Shown piece by piece: positions 55,110 through 64,000 of a stretch of 64,000 nt of DNA. Position numbers and translations under genes: made by a program. Location of the stretch: NCBI RefSeq assembly GCF_016765635.1, contig NZ_JAESVD010000003.1, positions 124,001 to 188,000 of the forward strand, written 5' to 3'. Source of the stretch: Shewanella schlegeliana. GTDB taxonomy: Bacteria; Pseudomonadota; Gammaproteobacteria; Enterobacterales; Shewanellaceae. Every line of letters starts with the position of its first letter. Positions within the stretch are counted from its first letter, which is position 1. The notes under the pieces are model-generated. The model was not told where the DNA came from. It made no database searches and saw nothing but the letters and a program-made list of their open reading frames with translations.

Positions 55110-55135
55110 TAACCTCTCCTAAGGAGAAAAATTTA

Positions 55136-55168
55136 AAAAGCCGATTGCATTGCAATCGGCTTTTATTT
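55136..55168 (+). terminator. intrinsic terminator of putA
   Basis: A long stem (AAAGCCGATTGCA / TGCAATCGGCTTT) with a very short loop, followed by TATTTTG. The 290 bp from here to the next gene hold its promoter and nothing else I recognise. Confidence 0.9.
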
Positions 55169-55458
55169 TGCCAATGGTAGAGCTGTTATTACTATCACCC
55201 AAAACCTACTGCCGTGCAGGATTGTTTTCATGTAAATTATCCACCTCTTTAACACGCTAGACAGCTGTACACACAGTAACCTTTTCTTCATTGTATATTA
55301 TTTGAGACAACTCTCCCATTTATCATGATACTGATATACATGCTAAAAACATTTGCTCTATAATTCAGTCGTTTTTTAAACATGGTATTTCTCTAAGCTT
55401 CCATAAATTTACGAGCCTAACTGGTTATTCAGCCTAAATTTTATCAGTGATAAATAAA

Positions 55459-57339
55459 ATGACTCTTACGATAAAGCACAAAATTCAACTTGCCGTTTTA
55501 GTGACTATCCTTGCCATCAGTAGCACCTTGGCAACGCTTTCAACCCGCCAACTCAGCCAAGATACCGAGATGGCAATTTCAGCTCGTTTCCAGCTGCAAG
55601 CTGAAGCAGTAAGTAATAATATCTTCAGCTGGCTAGAAGATAAGAAGCGCATCGTTAAGGCTAACGAATCCCGAATAAAACAGGGCTTAGACAGTGATAG
55701 AGAGTTATGGCTATCGATCAATAGCGGCGGTTTCATCGACGTATATGCTGGATTTGATACTGGCGATATCATCTCTGGTGATAAGAGCCAGCCTTGGCCA
55801 GACGATTATGAACCTCGCTCTCGTCCTTGGTACACTCAGGCTTATAGCAGCTCGGAGATGATCATCACCCCTCCCTATATCGACATTACTGGCGCAGCTG
55901 TGGTGACACTAGCTCAGCGTTTTAGTGGCGCGATGAACGGTGTTATTGCTGCCGACTTGAGTATTGGTTACATAACCGAGCAGATTAATAACCTGCAGAG
56001 CGAGAACGCAGGCTTCGCCTTCCTATTGGATGAAAACAATAAGGTTCTCGCCTTTAGAGATAGTAGTTATGCTCAAAAAGATGCCAGCCGTCTCGCACAA
56101 ACATTGACGCCATCAAGCATTGAAAATATTCGCAACAACGGCGAAATCAACACTATCGAGTGGCAAGATGGTAAAGAGAAGCTTATCCGTTTGACCCCTC
56201 TAAAGGGCACTAACTGGACACTGGGTTTAGTTGAGGACAAAAACCTTGCTTATCAAATGATTGAGCAGCAAGTGATCAATCAACTTTTGGTGATTGCAGT
56301 GCTGGCATTCATCATCTTAGTTATTGCATCTTTCATCGTAAACCAGATGTTTAAGCCGCTACAGCAATTAACCAGTGCGATTGAAACTTTATCTAAAGGC
56401 GATGGCGACCTGACTCAACGTTTTGCCGCCAGCAAACAAGATGAAATAGGCCTGCTCGAAGCCCATATGAACCGCTTTCTTGAGAGCCTACAGATGATGG
56501 TTAAAGCGATCTCTAGCGATACCGAGCAGCTAATAAGACAGATCCATGAATCTTCAGATATCGCATCTAAGGCCAGCGCAGGCGTAAATGGCCAACATCA
56601 AGATGTGGATCAAATAGCCACCGCAATTCACGAGATGTCAGCGACGGCAAGCGAAGTGGCTAACCATGCAGAGATGACCGCTAATGCGGCGCAAGTATCG
56701 ACCCAAGCCTGTATGGAAGGTAATGAAGTTATCATTAAGAGCAGTGATTCTATTGAGCAACTGTCAGAGCAACTAGGTGATGCCTCTAAGGTCGTTTCCG
56801 CGCTCGAAGAGAACGCCACTGAGATCAACCAGATCCTGTCAACAATTCAAGCTATTGCCGAACAAACTAACCTGCTGGCGCTTAACGCTGCAATTGAAGC
56901 GGCGCGCGCCGGTGAGCAGGGTCGCGGCTTTGCCGTGGTCGCAGATGAAGTAAGAGTACTGAGTCATCGCACCCAAGACTCTACTGAAGAGATCCGCTCC
57001 ATGATCGCCACTCTGCAGCAAAACAGCCAGCATGCGGTATCTTCGATGGCATCGAGTACCGACATTGCTAAATCGAGTGTGAGCTTTGCTAATCAAGCAA
57101 AAGATAGTTTAGCGCGTATCACCGACTCGATTACAGAGATCTCCGACATGGCAACCCAAATTGCCAGTGCCGCAGAGGAACAACGCGCGGTTACAGAGGA
57201 TATTAGCCGCAATACACAGGCGATTAGCGATACTTCAAATGAACTATCGAATCAAACTCAAGAGGTCAATGACAACGCGCAGATGATGCTGCAAACCTCA
57301 AGTGAATTAAGTGCTCGCGTATCACGCTTCAAAATTTAA
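55459..57339 (+). CDS. methyl-accepting chemotaxis protein, dCache type, copy 1
   Basis: A 626-residue chemoreceptor. Transmembrane helix 1 (residues ~10-30) is followed by a periplasmic dCache ligand domain (~35-270, with R-P-W-Y-T-Q-A-Y), helix 2 (~275-300), a HAMP domain, and the cytoplasmic signalling domain with the hairpin core [32 protein letters not shown]. It has no C-terminal CheR-tether. The start at MTLTIKHK aligns exactly with copy 2; an upstream GTG adds four residues. Ligand unknown. A perfect hairpin separates it from copy 2. Confidence 0.93.
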   Translation: MTLTIKHKIQLAVLVTILAISSTLATLSTRQLSQDTEMAISARFQLQAEAVSNNIFSWLEDKKRIVKANESRIKQGLDSDRELWLSINSGGFIDVYAGFDTGDIISGDKSQPWPDDYEPRSRPWYTQAYSSSEMIITPPYIDITGAAVVTLAQRFSGAMNGVIAADLSIGYITEQINNLQSENAGFAFLLDENNKVLAFRDSSYAQKDASRLAQTLTPSSIENIRNNGEINTIEWQDGKEKLIRLTPLKGTNWTLGLVEDKNLAYQMIEQQVINQLLVIAVLAFIILVIASFIVNQMFKPLQQLTSAIETLSKGDGDLTQRFAASKQDEIGLLEAHMNRFLESLQMMVKAISSDTEQLIRQIHESSDIASKASAGVNGQHQDVDQIATAIHEMSATASEVANHAEMTANAAQVSTQACMEGNEVIIKSSDSIEQLSEQLGDASKVVSALEENATEINQILSTIQAIAEQTNLLALNAAIEAARAGEQGRGFAVVADEVRVLSHRTQDSTEEIRSMIATLQQNSQHAVSSMASSTDIAKSSVSFANQAKDSLARITDSITEISDMATQIASAAEEQRAVTEDISRNTQAISDTSNELSNQTQEVNDNAQMMLQTSSELSARVSRFKI

Positions 57340-57348
57340 CCTATCACT

Positions 57349-57385
57349 GTCGCTAAAGCCCTGCAAAATATAGGGCTTTAGCGAC
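57349..57385 (+). repeat. 14-bp hairpin between the two chemoreceptor genes
   Basis: GTCGCTAAAGCCCT and its exact complement with a 9-nt loop. No T-tract follows, so it is at most a weak terminator; it could allow partial read-through or protect the 3' end of the first message. Confidence 0.75.
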
Positions 57386-57425
57386 CTACGCCTGTTCGAC
57401 CCAATTTTACAAATGATAATAACAA

Positions 57426-59306
57426 ATGAACCTAACAATTAAGCACAAGATCCAACTTGCCGTTTTAGTCGTCATAGTGACTATAACAGCCACCCTCGCT
57501 CTTATCGCTACCAAGCAGTTAAACCAACAGACAGAAAGTGCCATCGCCAACCGCTTTACACTTCAAGCCGAAGCGGTCAGCAACAATATCTTTAGTTGGC
57601 TCGCAGACAAGAAGCGTATTATCACAGCCAATGAGGCTCCACTTCAAAATGGTTTAGATAATGCTAAAGAGCTCGAACTCAGTATTCAAGCTGGCGGCTT
57701 TATTAACCTGTATATGGGGCTAGAAAGCGGTCTGGTGATCTCAGGCGATAAAACTGTTGAGATCCCTGCTGGTTTTGACGGCCGAACTCGCCCTTGGTAC
57801 CAAGATGCCTACAACAGCCATGAGATCATCACCACCAAACCCTATGTGGATATCTCCGGCGACACCGTTGTGACCTTAGCCAAGCGCTTTAATGGCCAAG
57901 CTTCAGGTGTATTAGCGGCAGACTTAAGCATCGGCTATATCACTCAACAGATCGATAACCTCAATATTGCTAACGCAGGTTTTGCTTTCCTGTTGGATGA
58001 AAACAATAAAATTCTCGCCTTTAGAGATAGAAGTTACGCTCAGCAAGATGCTCGCCGACTCGCAAATGAGCTAACGTCTTCAAACATACAATCGCTGCGT
58101 GAGAGTAATGCAATAGCAACTATCGAGTGGCAAGATGGCCAAGACAAACTAGTCAGCTTAACCCCGCTTAAGGGGACTAAGTGGACCCTAGGCTTAGTTG
58201 AAGACAAGAGTCTCGCCTATGAAGCGATACAAGAACAAATTCTACAATCACTGTTTGCGGTCGCAATATTAGCCTTAATTATTTTACTGATTGCCTCGGT
58301 TTCGGTGAGCTACCTGTTTAAACCACTGCAACAACTCAGCCTCGCCATCGAAAAGCTGTCTCAAGGTAACGGTGACTTAACCCAACGTTTTGCAGCAGAG
58401 AAACAGGACGAGATTGGTCAACTTGAACGTCATATGAACTGCTTCTTAGCCAGTTTGCAGCAGATGGTTCAAGCGATCTCAAATGATACCGAGCAGCTGA
58501 TAAAACAGATCCATGACTCTTCAGATATCGCGGCCAAAGCCAGTGATGGCGTCAATGGCCAGCACCAAGATGTAGATCAGATAGCCACCGCGATCCATGA
58601 GATGTCGGCTACCGCTAGCGAAGTCGCTAACCATGCCGAGATGACCGCCAATGCGGCGCAGATATCGACCCAAGCCTGCCTCGAAGGTAATGAGGTTATC
58701 GTTAAGAGCTCTGACTCTATCGAGCTCTTGTCTGAACAACTTATTGATGCATCTAAAGTGGTTTCAGCACTCGAACAGAACGCCATAGAGATCAATAAGA
58801 TCTTATCAACAATCCAGGCAATTGCCGAGCAGACCAATCTACTGGCGCTTAACGCGGCGATCGAGGCGGCGCGAGCAGGAGAGCAAGGCCGTGGCTTTGC
58901 CGTAGTAGCCGATGAAGTTCGCGTACTGAGTCACCGCACCCAAGATTCAACTGAAGAGATCCGCTCCATGATCACCACCTTGCAGCAAAACAGCCAGCAA
59001 GCGGTATCCTCGATGACATCGAGCACAGAGATCGCCCATAGCAGTGTCGAATTTGCTAACCAAGCCAAACTGAGCCTTGAGAGCATTACCAACTCTATTA
59101 CCGAGATCTCTGATATGGCGACCCAGATCGCCAGTGCGGCCGAGGAGCAGCGTGCAGTTTCAGAGGATATCAGCCGCAATACACAGGCGATCAGCGATAC
59201 CTCTCACCTACTGTCGTCGCAAACCCAAGAGGTAAGTGACAATGCCCAAGAGATGCTGCAGACCTCAAGTGGTTTGAGTGAGCGAGTTTCTCGCTTTAAA
59301 ATCTAA
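57426..59306 (+). CDS. methyl-accepting chemotaxis protein, dCache type, copy 2
   Basis: A 626-residue paralogue of copy 1 with the same domain order and no indel to my reading. The signalling domains are almost identical in protein while many codons differ silently. The ligand domains have diverged more ([11 protein letters not shown] against [11 protein letters not shown]), which fits different ligand preferences. It is in the same direction, 86 bp after copy 1, and ends before a bidirectional terminator. Confidence 0.93.
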   Translation: MNLTIKHKIQLAVLVVIVTITATLALIATKQLNQQTESAIANRFTLQAEAVSNNIFSWLADKKRIITANEAPLQNGLDNAKELELSIQAGGFINLYMGLESGLVISGDKTVEIPAGFDGRTRPWYQDAYNSHEIITTKPYVDISGDTVVTLAKRFNGQASGVLAADLSIGYITQQIDNLNIANAGFAFLLDENNKILAFRDRSYAQQDARRLANELTSSNIQSLRESNAIATIEWQDGQDKLVSLTPLKGTKWTLGLVEDKSLAYEAIQEQILQSLFAVAILALIILLIASVSVSYLFKPLQQLSLAIEKLSQGNGDLTQRFAAEKQDEIGQLERHMNCFLASLQQMVQAISNDTEQLIKQIHDSSDIAAKASDGVNGQHQDVDQIATAIHEMSATASEVANHAEMTANAAQISTQACLEGNEVIVKSSDSIELLSEQLIDASKVVSALEQNAIEINKILSTIQAIAEQTNLLALNAAIEAARAGEQGRGFAVVADEVRVLSHRTQDSTEEIRSMITTLQQNSQQAVSSMTSSTEIAHSSVEFANQAKLSLESITNSITEISDMATQIASAAEEQRAVSEDISRNTQAISDTSHLLSSQTQEVSDNAQEMLQTSSGLSERVSRFKI

Positions 59307-59334
59307 TACCAGCAGTACAAACCAAATCACCCAT

Positions 59335-59365
59335 AAAAAAGCCCTGATAATTCAGGGCTTTTTCT
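59335..59365. terminator. bidirectional terminator
   Basis: Stem AAAAAGCCCTGA / TCAGGGCTTTTT with loop TAAT, between the second chemoreceptor gene and the convergent cydC. Confidence 0.93.
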
Positions 59366-59406
59366 TTACACTCGATTTCAATAGTGGTCGGTCTTTATCG
59401 ATGACA

Positions 59407-61146
59407 CTAGGCTAAACGCTGGAACAAGCTAGCATAATAGTCATCAGAGCTAAGCAACTGGCTATGATTTCCACTGACACGAATACTACCCTGTTCCATT
59501 AAGTGGATAGTGTCCATCTGATTCATGGCGGTTAAGCGGTGGCTGATCATCAACATGGTCTTGCCCTCGGCTAACTCGAATAACAGACGTAAAATTTCAC
59601 GTTCGGTACGCTTATCCAGGCCTTCGGTTGGCTCATCAAGCAATAAGATTGGCGCATCACGTAACAAGGCTCGTGCGACACCGATACGGCGCTGCTCACC
59701 ACCGGATAACTGACGTCCACCCTCACCTAACCAAGTATCCAGAGGCTTTTCACCCTGCAATAAACTCTCTAAGCCAACCTTTTGCAGCACGGCGATCAGC
59801 TTGTCATCATCCTTACGAGTCGCTCCCTCAATGGCTAAGGCTAAGTTATCTCGCAGGCTACCGCTGAAAAGATAGATCCGCTGACTCACCACAGACATAG
59901 ATTGACGCAGTTGCTGTTCGGTATATTCAGCCACATCATGACCATCGATAGTGAGCTGGCCGTTTGTCGGTAACCACTCACGGGTCAGCAGTGATAACAG
60001 GCTCGATTTACCACAGCCCGTTTGCCCAAGTAGGGCTACTTTTTGTCCTGCAGCTATATCTAGATTTAATCCCGACAGCACGCTTTGATTGTCTAGATAA
60101 CCAAAATCGATATCTTTAAGACTAATACTGCCTGCTGTAACTTCTGCGCTCTGCGCCTTCGCAAATGTCACACTTGGCACTTGCTCGACCACCTCATTGA
60201 GCCTGGTCGCCGCCGAACTACAAGCCGATAAGTGCTGGAAGGCGCCAGCTAGCGGCATCATCATCTCTATAGTCGCCATGGTTAAGAACACAACCATGGC
60301 AAGTCTTGGTCCTGGTGGTACAGCCGTACCAACGCCTGTGGCAGCTAAATACAGCATCAGCAGCACCGCAAAGCCATGACACAAAATCAAACAAGCTTGG
60401 CTTAATGCCGTCACCCGGTTCATCGCATTCTGACTATTAATCATCACACTTTGTGCCTGATAAAGCCTGTCTCTATACGTCTTTTGTGCGCCAAACAGCG
60501 TCAGCTCAGCCTGACCTTGAAGGTATTCCAACAACTGCACTCGCAGTGCTCGCTTGGTCTCTAACTGAGCAATTCCCGGTTTGCGGCCAAGAAAGTAAAA
60601 GCTTGTTGGCAGCAATAACCAGATGGCTAGCAGCACACTACATAAGGTGCGAGCTAATTCTGGGTCAAAATGGCCGACGAAAAAGTACAACGCCACCATC
60701 ATCAATAATGACGCGGCTAATGGCGTCATCAAGCGCAGATACAGGTGATCTAAGGTATCGATATCGGCCACTAAACGATTTAGCAAGTCGCCTTGACGCA
60801 CGCCTTGCAAATTTTTAGCGCTCAGGGGAAGCAGTTTGTTCCAAACCCAGCAGCGCAGGTCGGTTAGTAGACTAAAGGTTGCCTCATGGGTGGCCAGACG
60901 CTCACCATAACGACTTGCGGTGCGCACAATCGATAGGAAACGCACTCCACCTGCGGGGGTAAAGTAATTAAAGGTTTGCGCCGCCGCTATGGTTAATCCT
61001 GCGACAGCGGTTGCAGACAGAAACCAACCAGATAACGATAGTAGTCCGATCCCCGCCATCAAGGTGGTTACGCTTAAAAATAGGCCGATAAACATCATAA
61101 AGCCTTGGCTTTTAAAGCGTTTAATATAAGGAAATAGTGCTCTCAT
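59407..61146 (-). CDS. cydC: thiol reductant ABC exporter, CydC subunit
   Basis: A 579-residue half-transporter: six transmembrane helices in residues ~15-310, then an ATPase domain with Walker A G-Q-T-G-C-G-K-S-S-L, signature L-S-G-G-E-Q-R-R, and Walker B I-L-L-L-D-E-P-T. Together with CydD it exports glutathione and cysteine to the periplasm and is needed to assemble cytochrome bd. Its ATG overlaps the cydD stop by one base (TAATG). No cydAB gene is in the window. Confidence 0.93.
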   Translation of the reverse strand: MRALFPYIKRFKSQGFMMFIGLFLSVTTLMAGIGLLSLSGWFLSATAVAGLTIAAAQTFNYFTPAGGVRFLSIVRTASRYGERLATHEATFSLLTDLRCWVWNKLLPLSAKNLQGVRQGDLLNRLVADIDTLDHLYLRLMTPLAASLLMMVALYFFVGHFDPELARTLCSVLLAIWLLLPTSFYFLGRKPGIAQLETKRALRVQLLEYLQGQAELTLFGAQKTYRDRLYQAQSVMINSQNAMNRVTALSQACLILCHGFAVLLMLYLAATGVGTAVPPGPRLAMVVFLTMATIEMMMPLAGAFQHLSACSSAATRLNEVVEQVPSVTFAKAQSAEVTAGSISLKDIDFGYLDNQSVLSGLNLDIAAGQKVALLGQTGCGKSSLLSLLTREWLPTNGQLTIDGHDVAEYTEQQLRQSMSVVSQRIYLFSGSLRDNLALAIEGATRKDDDKLIAVLQKVGLESLLQGEKPLDTWLGEGGRQLSGGEQRRIGVARALLRDAPILLLDEPTEGLDKRTEREILRLLFELAEGKTMLMISHRLTAMNQMDTIHLMEQGSIRVSGNHSQLLSSDDYYASLFQRLA

Positions 61147-62939
61147 TACTTATCTCCCTTAAGTTCTGCAGAGCCAATATCAAACTCACTCACGCTACTG
61201 GCTTCCTCCAACATCTGTTTAAAGGTACCTGGCTCTGACACGAGCTGCTCATATCTCCCTTGCTGCACAATAGTGCCCTTATCTATCACCAAGACCTTAT
61301 CCATTGCACTCAGGTTCTCTAGTCTATGGGTGACCATCACACAGGCCTTGCCCTGCATCGCTTGGGTTAGTGTTGATTGTACCGCCTGCTCACTCAAGCT
61401 ATCTAAGCTTGCTGTTGGCTCATCGAGAATGAATAACTGCGCCTGCTGCGCCAGTGCCCGAGCCAGTGCAATTCGCTGCGACTGACCCACAGATAACCCT
61501 GAAGTTTGCTCACCAATAGGGTAATCGAGCCCCTGTGGTTGCTGCTGAACAAAATCTAAGATCTGTGCCTGCGCTAACAGCTTATAGATCGCCTCATCAG
61601 ATAAGCTTCGCCCCATGGCTATATTATCGCGTATCGTGCCGTGAAACAGCTGCGGCTCCTGTCCAAGCCATGCTAGGTGTTTGCGCCAACCGTCCAGCGC
61701 TAATTCACTTAGCTCAGTACCAGCAATCTTTAGCTGTCCCTTATAAGGCAGGAACCCCAGCAAGGCATTAAGCAAACTGGTTTTTCCCGCGCCACTTGGG
61801 CCGACAATAGCCACATGCTCATCGGCTTTTACCTTAAAACTAACAGGGCCTAGAAGTAAGCAGCCATCGAGGCTATAGACGGTTAAATCCTTGGCCTCTA
61901 TCTCTACAGCACCGCTAATTTTCTTATCGCCACCATGTTGCTCACTTGGGTGATCCAGTAGTGCCATCAGCTCTTCTGCTGCACCAATCGCCTGCGCTTT
62001 GGCGTGATAATGAGTGCCCATGTCTCTAAGTGGTTGATAAAACTCGGGGGCTAAGATCAATACAAATAAACCAGTAAACAAACTGATTGAAACACCGTAG
62101 TGACCAAAGTCCAAATGATGCAGGTAGCTAAAACCAAAATAGACCGCCAATACCGCAATCGATACCGCAGCAAAAAACTCCAGTACCGCAGAGCTTAAAA
62201 ACGCCATCCGCAGCACGGCCATGGTGCGCTCGCGAAACTCTTCCGAGGCCTTACGGATCACTCTGGCCTCTTTCTCACCTTGATTGAATAACTTGAGGGT
62301 CGATAAGCCTTTTAGTCTATCCATAAAGTGGCCGCTTAAACGTGCTAGCGCACTGAAGTTCTTGCGATTAGCATCGGCGGCGCCCATACCAACCAAAATC
62401 ATGAACATAGGAATAAGTGGCGCGGTCGCCAGCAGAATAAGGCCCGCGGCCCAGTTTATGGGGAACACGGCGACTAGAATTATCAAAGGAATGAAGCCCG
62501 CCAATACCACCTGTGGTAGGTAACGAGCGTAGAAATCTTGCAGATCTTCCACCTGCTCCAGCACGATACTGGCCCAACTTCCTGCGGGTTTGCCCTTGAT
62601 AAATGCAGGGCCAAGCAGTGCAAGCTTATCGAGTACGGCTTCACGCATCTGCATACGGAGTCGCGCTCCAGCCTGAAAACTGGCGCGCTCTCGGGCGAAA
62701 GCCAGTCCACCGCGCACTATTGTTAGCAATAATAACGCCCAAAAATGATCGATAAAATCAGATTTAGGCAGCTCATCAATAATGATCCCTTGTAGCACTG
62801 TGGCAATAAGCCAAGCTTGGCACATCAAGCTGAGTCCGGTCAGCACACCGAAAAAAACCGACAGATTAAGATAAAAACCACAGGCTTTTTTCTGTAGTTT
62901 TAGCCACTTTGTAAGCTTTTTTTCTACTGTTTTATCCAT
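61146..62939 (-). CDS. cydD: thiol reductant ABC exporter, CydD subunit
   Basis: A 597-residue half-transporter with six transmembrane helices, Walker A G-P-S-G-A-G-K-T-S-L, signature L-S-V-G-Q-S-Q-R and Walker B L-F-I-L-D-E-P-T. The unusual signature (V for G at position three) is the same on the full read. First gene of cydDC. A single FNR-like site lies about 200 bp upstream, so oxygen control is likely. Confidence 0.93.
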   Translation of the reverse strand: MDKTVEKKLTKWLKLQKKACGFYLNLSVFFGVLTGLSLMCQAWLIATVLQGIIIDELPKSDFIDHFWALLLLTIVRGGLAFARERASFQAGARLRMQMREAVLDKLALLGPAFIKGKPAGSWASIVLEQVEDLQDFYARYLPQVVLAGFIPLIILVAVFPINWAAGLILLATAPLIPMFMILVGMGAADANRKNFSALARLSGHFMDRLKGLSTLKLFNQGEKEARVIRKASEEFRERTMAVLRMAFLSSAVLEFFAAVSIAVLAVYFGFSYLHHLDFGHYGVSISLFTGLFVLILAPEFYQPLRDMGTHYHAKAQAIGAAEELMALLDHPSEQHGGDKKISGAVEIEAKDLTVYSLDGCLLLGPVSFKVKADEHVAIVGPSGAGKTSLLNALLGFLPYKGQLKIAGTELSELALDGWRKHLAWLGQEPQLFHGTIRDNIAMGRSLSDEAIYKLLAQAQILDFVQQQPQGLDYPIGEQTSGLSVGQSQRIALARALAQQAQLFILDEPTASLDSLSEQAVQSTLTQAMQGKACVMVTHRLENLSAMDKVLVIDKGTIVQQGRYEQLVSEPGTFKQMLEEASSVSEFDIGSAELKGDK

Positions 62940-63140
62940 GTTATTCCAGACTAAAGACTAGGGGGAGTGATGCTTGGCATCTTGCTAATTAAAACTCAAT
63001 ACCTTAATTAGAGACTTTGACCTAAGGCTTAAGTTCAATTGGAGCTAAAGCGCAAATGAATCTCAATATTGGCTGAGTATCGCAGGCATTAATCTCAGAA
63101 TAAAACGGGGTTGGAATATTTGCTATCGGACTCACAAAAA

Positions 63141-63154
63141 TTGAGCTAGATCAA
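63141..63154 (-). promoter_or_regulatory. FNR/EtrA-like site upstream of cydDC
   Basis: TTGAGctagATCAA matches the FNR consensus TTGATnnnnATCAA at nine of ten fixed positions. It lies about 200 bp from the cydD start, a little far for direct activation unless the promoter is distant. The rest of 62940-63197 shows nothing else. Confidence 0.45.
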
Positions 63155-63197
63155 TAAATCGGGGTTATAAACAAAGACGGAGGATGAGTGATAGAGA

Positions 63198-63233
63198 TAA
63201 AAAAACCGCATCAAGCTAGGCTTGCTGCGGTTT
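63198..63233 (-). terminator. intrinsic terminator of the DUF3622 gene
   Basis: On the minus strand AAACCGCAGCAAGC pairs with GCTTGATGCGGTTT (one mismatch, 3-nt loop), followed by TTTTATC. Confidence 0.85.
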
Positions 63234-63292
63234 CAGCTTTAATTTAGATTCAACTAAATTAAATTGATTTTCAAATCGCTTTGAAAACGAAA

Positions 63293-63640
63293 TTAACGCT
63301 CTGAATCAGACTCGTAGTCTAGATTATCTTCATCAAAGTCACGGCTTGATTCTGAAGATTCACGTGCATTGCGCCACGCGTCAGCGGCAAGCTCTTTAGC
63401 GTCAGCAGCTTCGTTACGCTCTTCACGTGCCTTAGCCTTGCGCTCGTTACGCTTAATTAAGTTCTCTAAGAATGACTTAAGCTCAGTCTCGCCCCAAGCT
63501 TGCGCTTCAGCTTCAGTGGCAAAACCTTTCTTGCTCTTAGATACCACGATCTTACGTGCCGTTTGGCGACGAGTGATCTGACCGGTCCAAGTCGCGCCAT
63601 CTGCAACTACGCGAAAATCATACTTCTTAGTTTGTGTCAT
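63293..63640 (-). CDS. DUF3622 family protein
   Basis: 115 residues. The N-terminal half (Y-D-F-R-V-V-A-D-G-A-T-W-T-G-Q-I-T-R-R, then S-K-S-K-K-G-F-A-T-E-A-E-A-Q-A-W) is the DUF3622 pattern, a small family common in Shewanella and Vibrio with no known function. The C-terminal half is a charged helix (R-N-E-R-K-A-K-A-R-E-E-R) and a very acidic tail. Monocistronic, ending in a clear terminator. Confidence 0.82.
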   Translation of the reverse strand: MTQTKKYDFRVVADGATWTGQITRRQTARKIVVSKSKKGFATEAEAQAWGETELKSFLENLIKRNERKAKAREERNEAADAKELAADAWRNARESSESSRDFDEDNLDYESDSER

Positions 63641-63846
63641 GTTACTTTTATCCTAACAATAATTCTAATACTTGAGCTAAGCAGGCTATGCACTTTCAGA
63701 AGGCCGCCAAAGGAGGAAAGCCAATCCGATATAGTTATAGCTAAGCTCAATCAATACGCAAGACCAACACCCTAAGTATCACTCTCGCGTTCATAATTCT
63801 GTTTATCAACCACGTCACCAATGATCACCTTTCATTGCCACGAGGT

Positions 63847-64000
63847 TTATTCCATTTCCGAGTCTAATTCACACAGCTTACAATTCAGCTTATAACCCAG
63901 CATGGCATTTCTGCCCTCAAGATGAGTCACCCAATCTCGCCGCTCCCAGGGAGGACGATGGCGAACATGCTGAGTATGACCGCAAGACAAATTGGCAACC
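63847..64000 (-). CDS. DUF3565 family protein, C-terminal part
   Basis: The frame is open to the right edge and stops at TAA (63847-63849). The ~51 visible residues include L-S-C-G-H-T-Q-H-V-R-H-R-P-P-W and a C-K-L-C pair close to the end, which together with the first Cys and His residues look like a small zinc-binding fold. This is the DUF3565 pattern as I remember it. The N-terminus is outside the window. It is on the same strand as the DUF3622 gene, about 200 bp upstream. Confidence 0.78.
   Translation of the reverse strand, partial: VANLSCGHTQHVRHRPPWERRDWVTHLEGRNAMLGYKLNCKLCELDSEME

Noticed and set aside
55459..59306. recent gene conversion between the two chemoreceptor genes
   Set aside because: Many silent differences are spread through the conserved signalling part, which speaks for old duplication and selection on protein.

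Overview
The window reads as chromosomal DNA of a marine gammaproteobacterium, most likely Shewanella. This rests on gene content and protein character: Bcp-like periplasmic peroxiredoxin, a three-gene transhydrogenase, dsdXA with dsdC, cydDC, a ygiF/ygiM neighbourhood, DUF3010, DUF3622 and DUF3565 proteins, and paired dCache chemoreceptors. No species can be named from sequence alone. No rRNA, tRNA, CRISPR array, prophage or intact insertion sequence was recognised.

Layout, left to right. 1-4.8 kb: the end of an S41-protease-like gene that lacks the catalytic residues, a RIO-type kinase, a peroxiredoxin and two conserved unknowns. 5-10 kb: a structured intergenic stretch with a possible small RNA, then the assimilatory sulfate reduction operon cysJ-cysI-cysH. 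10-13 kb: the divergent pntAA-pntAB-pntB operon. 13-18.7 kb: an outer-membrane protein, a TetR regulator, a HEXXH protein, and the LPS pair hldE/lpxL. 18.7-20.6 kb: an ECF sigma factor and a small membrane protein, set among copies of a dispersed intergenic repeat. 20.7-25.4 kb: a NorR-type activator and two overlapping M16 peptidase genes. 25.5-27.3 kb: a chromosomal ParM/ParR-like pair. 27.4-31.3 kb: D-serine catabolism (dsdA, dsdX, divergent dsdC). 31.3-36.3 kb: small proteins of unknown role and a repeat element carrying a ladder of mini-hairpins. 36.5-39.3 kb: glnE.

39.7-46.6 kb holds the most interesting block. It is an envelope-stress-like island with a lipoprotein, a duplicated DUF350 membrane protein, a membrane-fused spermidine-synthase-like protein, DUF2170 (YjfI), a PspA/IM30 protein (YjfJ), DUF2491 (YjfK), a tandem ribbon-helix-helix protein and a voltage-gated-type cation channel. 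It parallels E. coli yjfIJKLMC, but no ATP-grasp YjfC gene is seen in the window. A 13-bp palindrome, GACATA-W-TATGTC, occurs twice at the promoter of the yjfI-like operon and once just upstream of glnE, so one unknown regulator may control both. The tandem RHH protein is a candidate.

46.7-51.3 kb: ygiF (CYTH-CHAD), a PhoU-like DUF47 gene with a Pit phosphate transporter, and ygiM followed by a decayed duplicate of its own 3' end. 51.9-55.1 kb: bifunctional putA without the N-terminal DNA-binding domain. 55.4-59.3 kb: two tandem paralogous chemoreceptors of identical length. 59.4-62.9 kb: cydD-cydC with an FNR-like site upstream. The right end holds a DUF3622 gene and the 3' part of a DUF3565 gene. 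All identifications come from reading motifs and from remembered family sequences; no database search was run.
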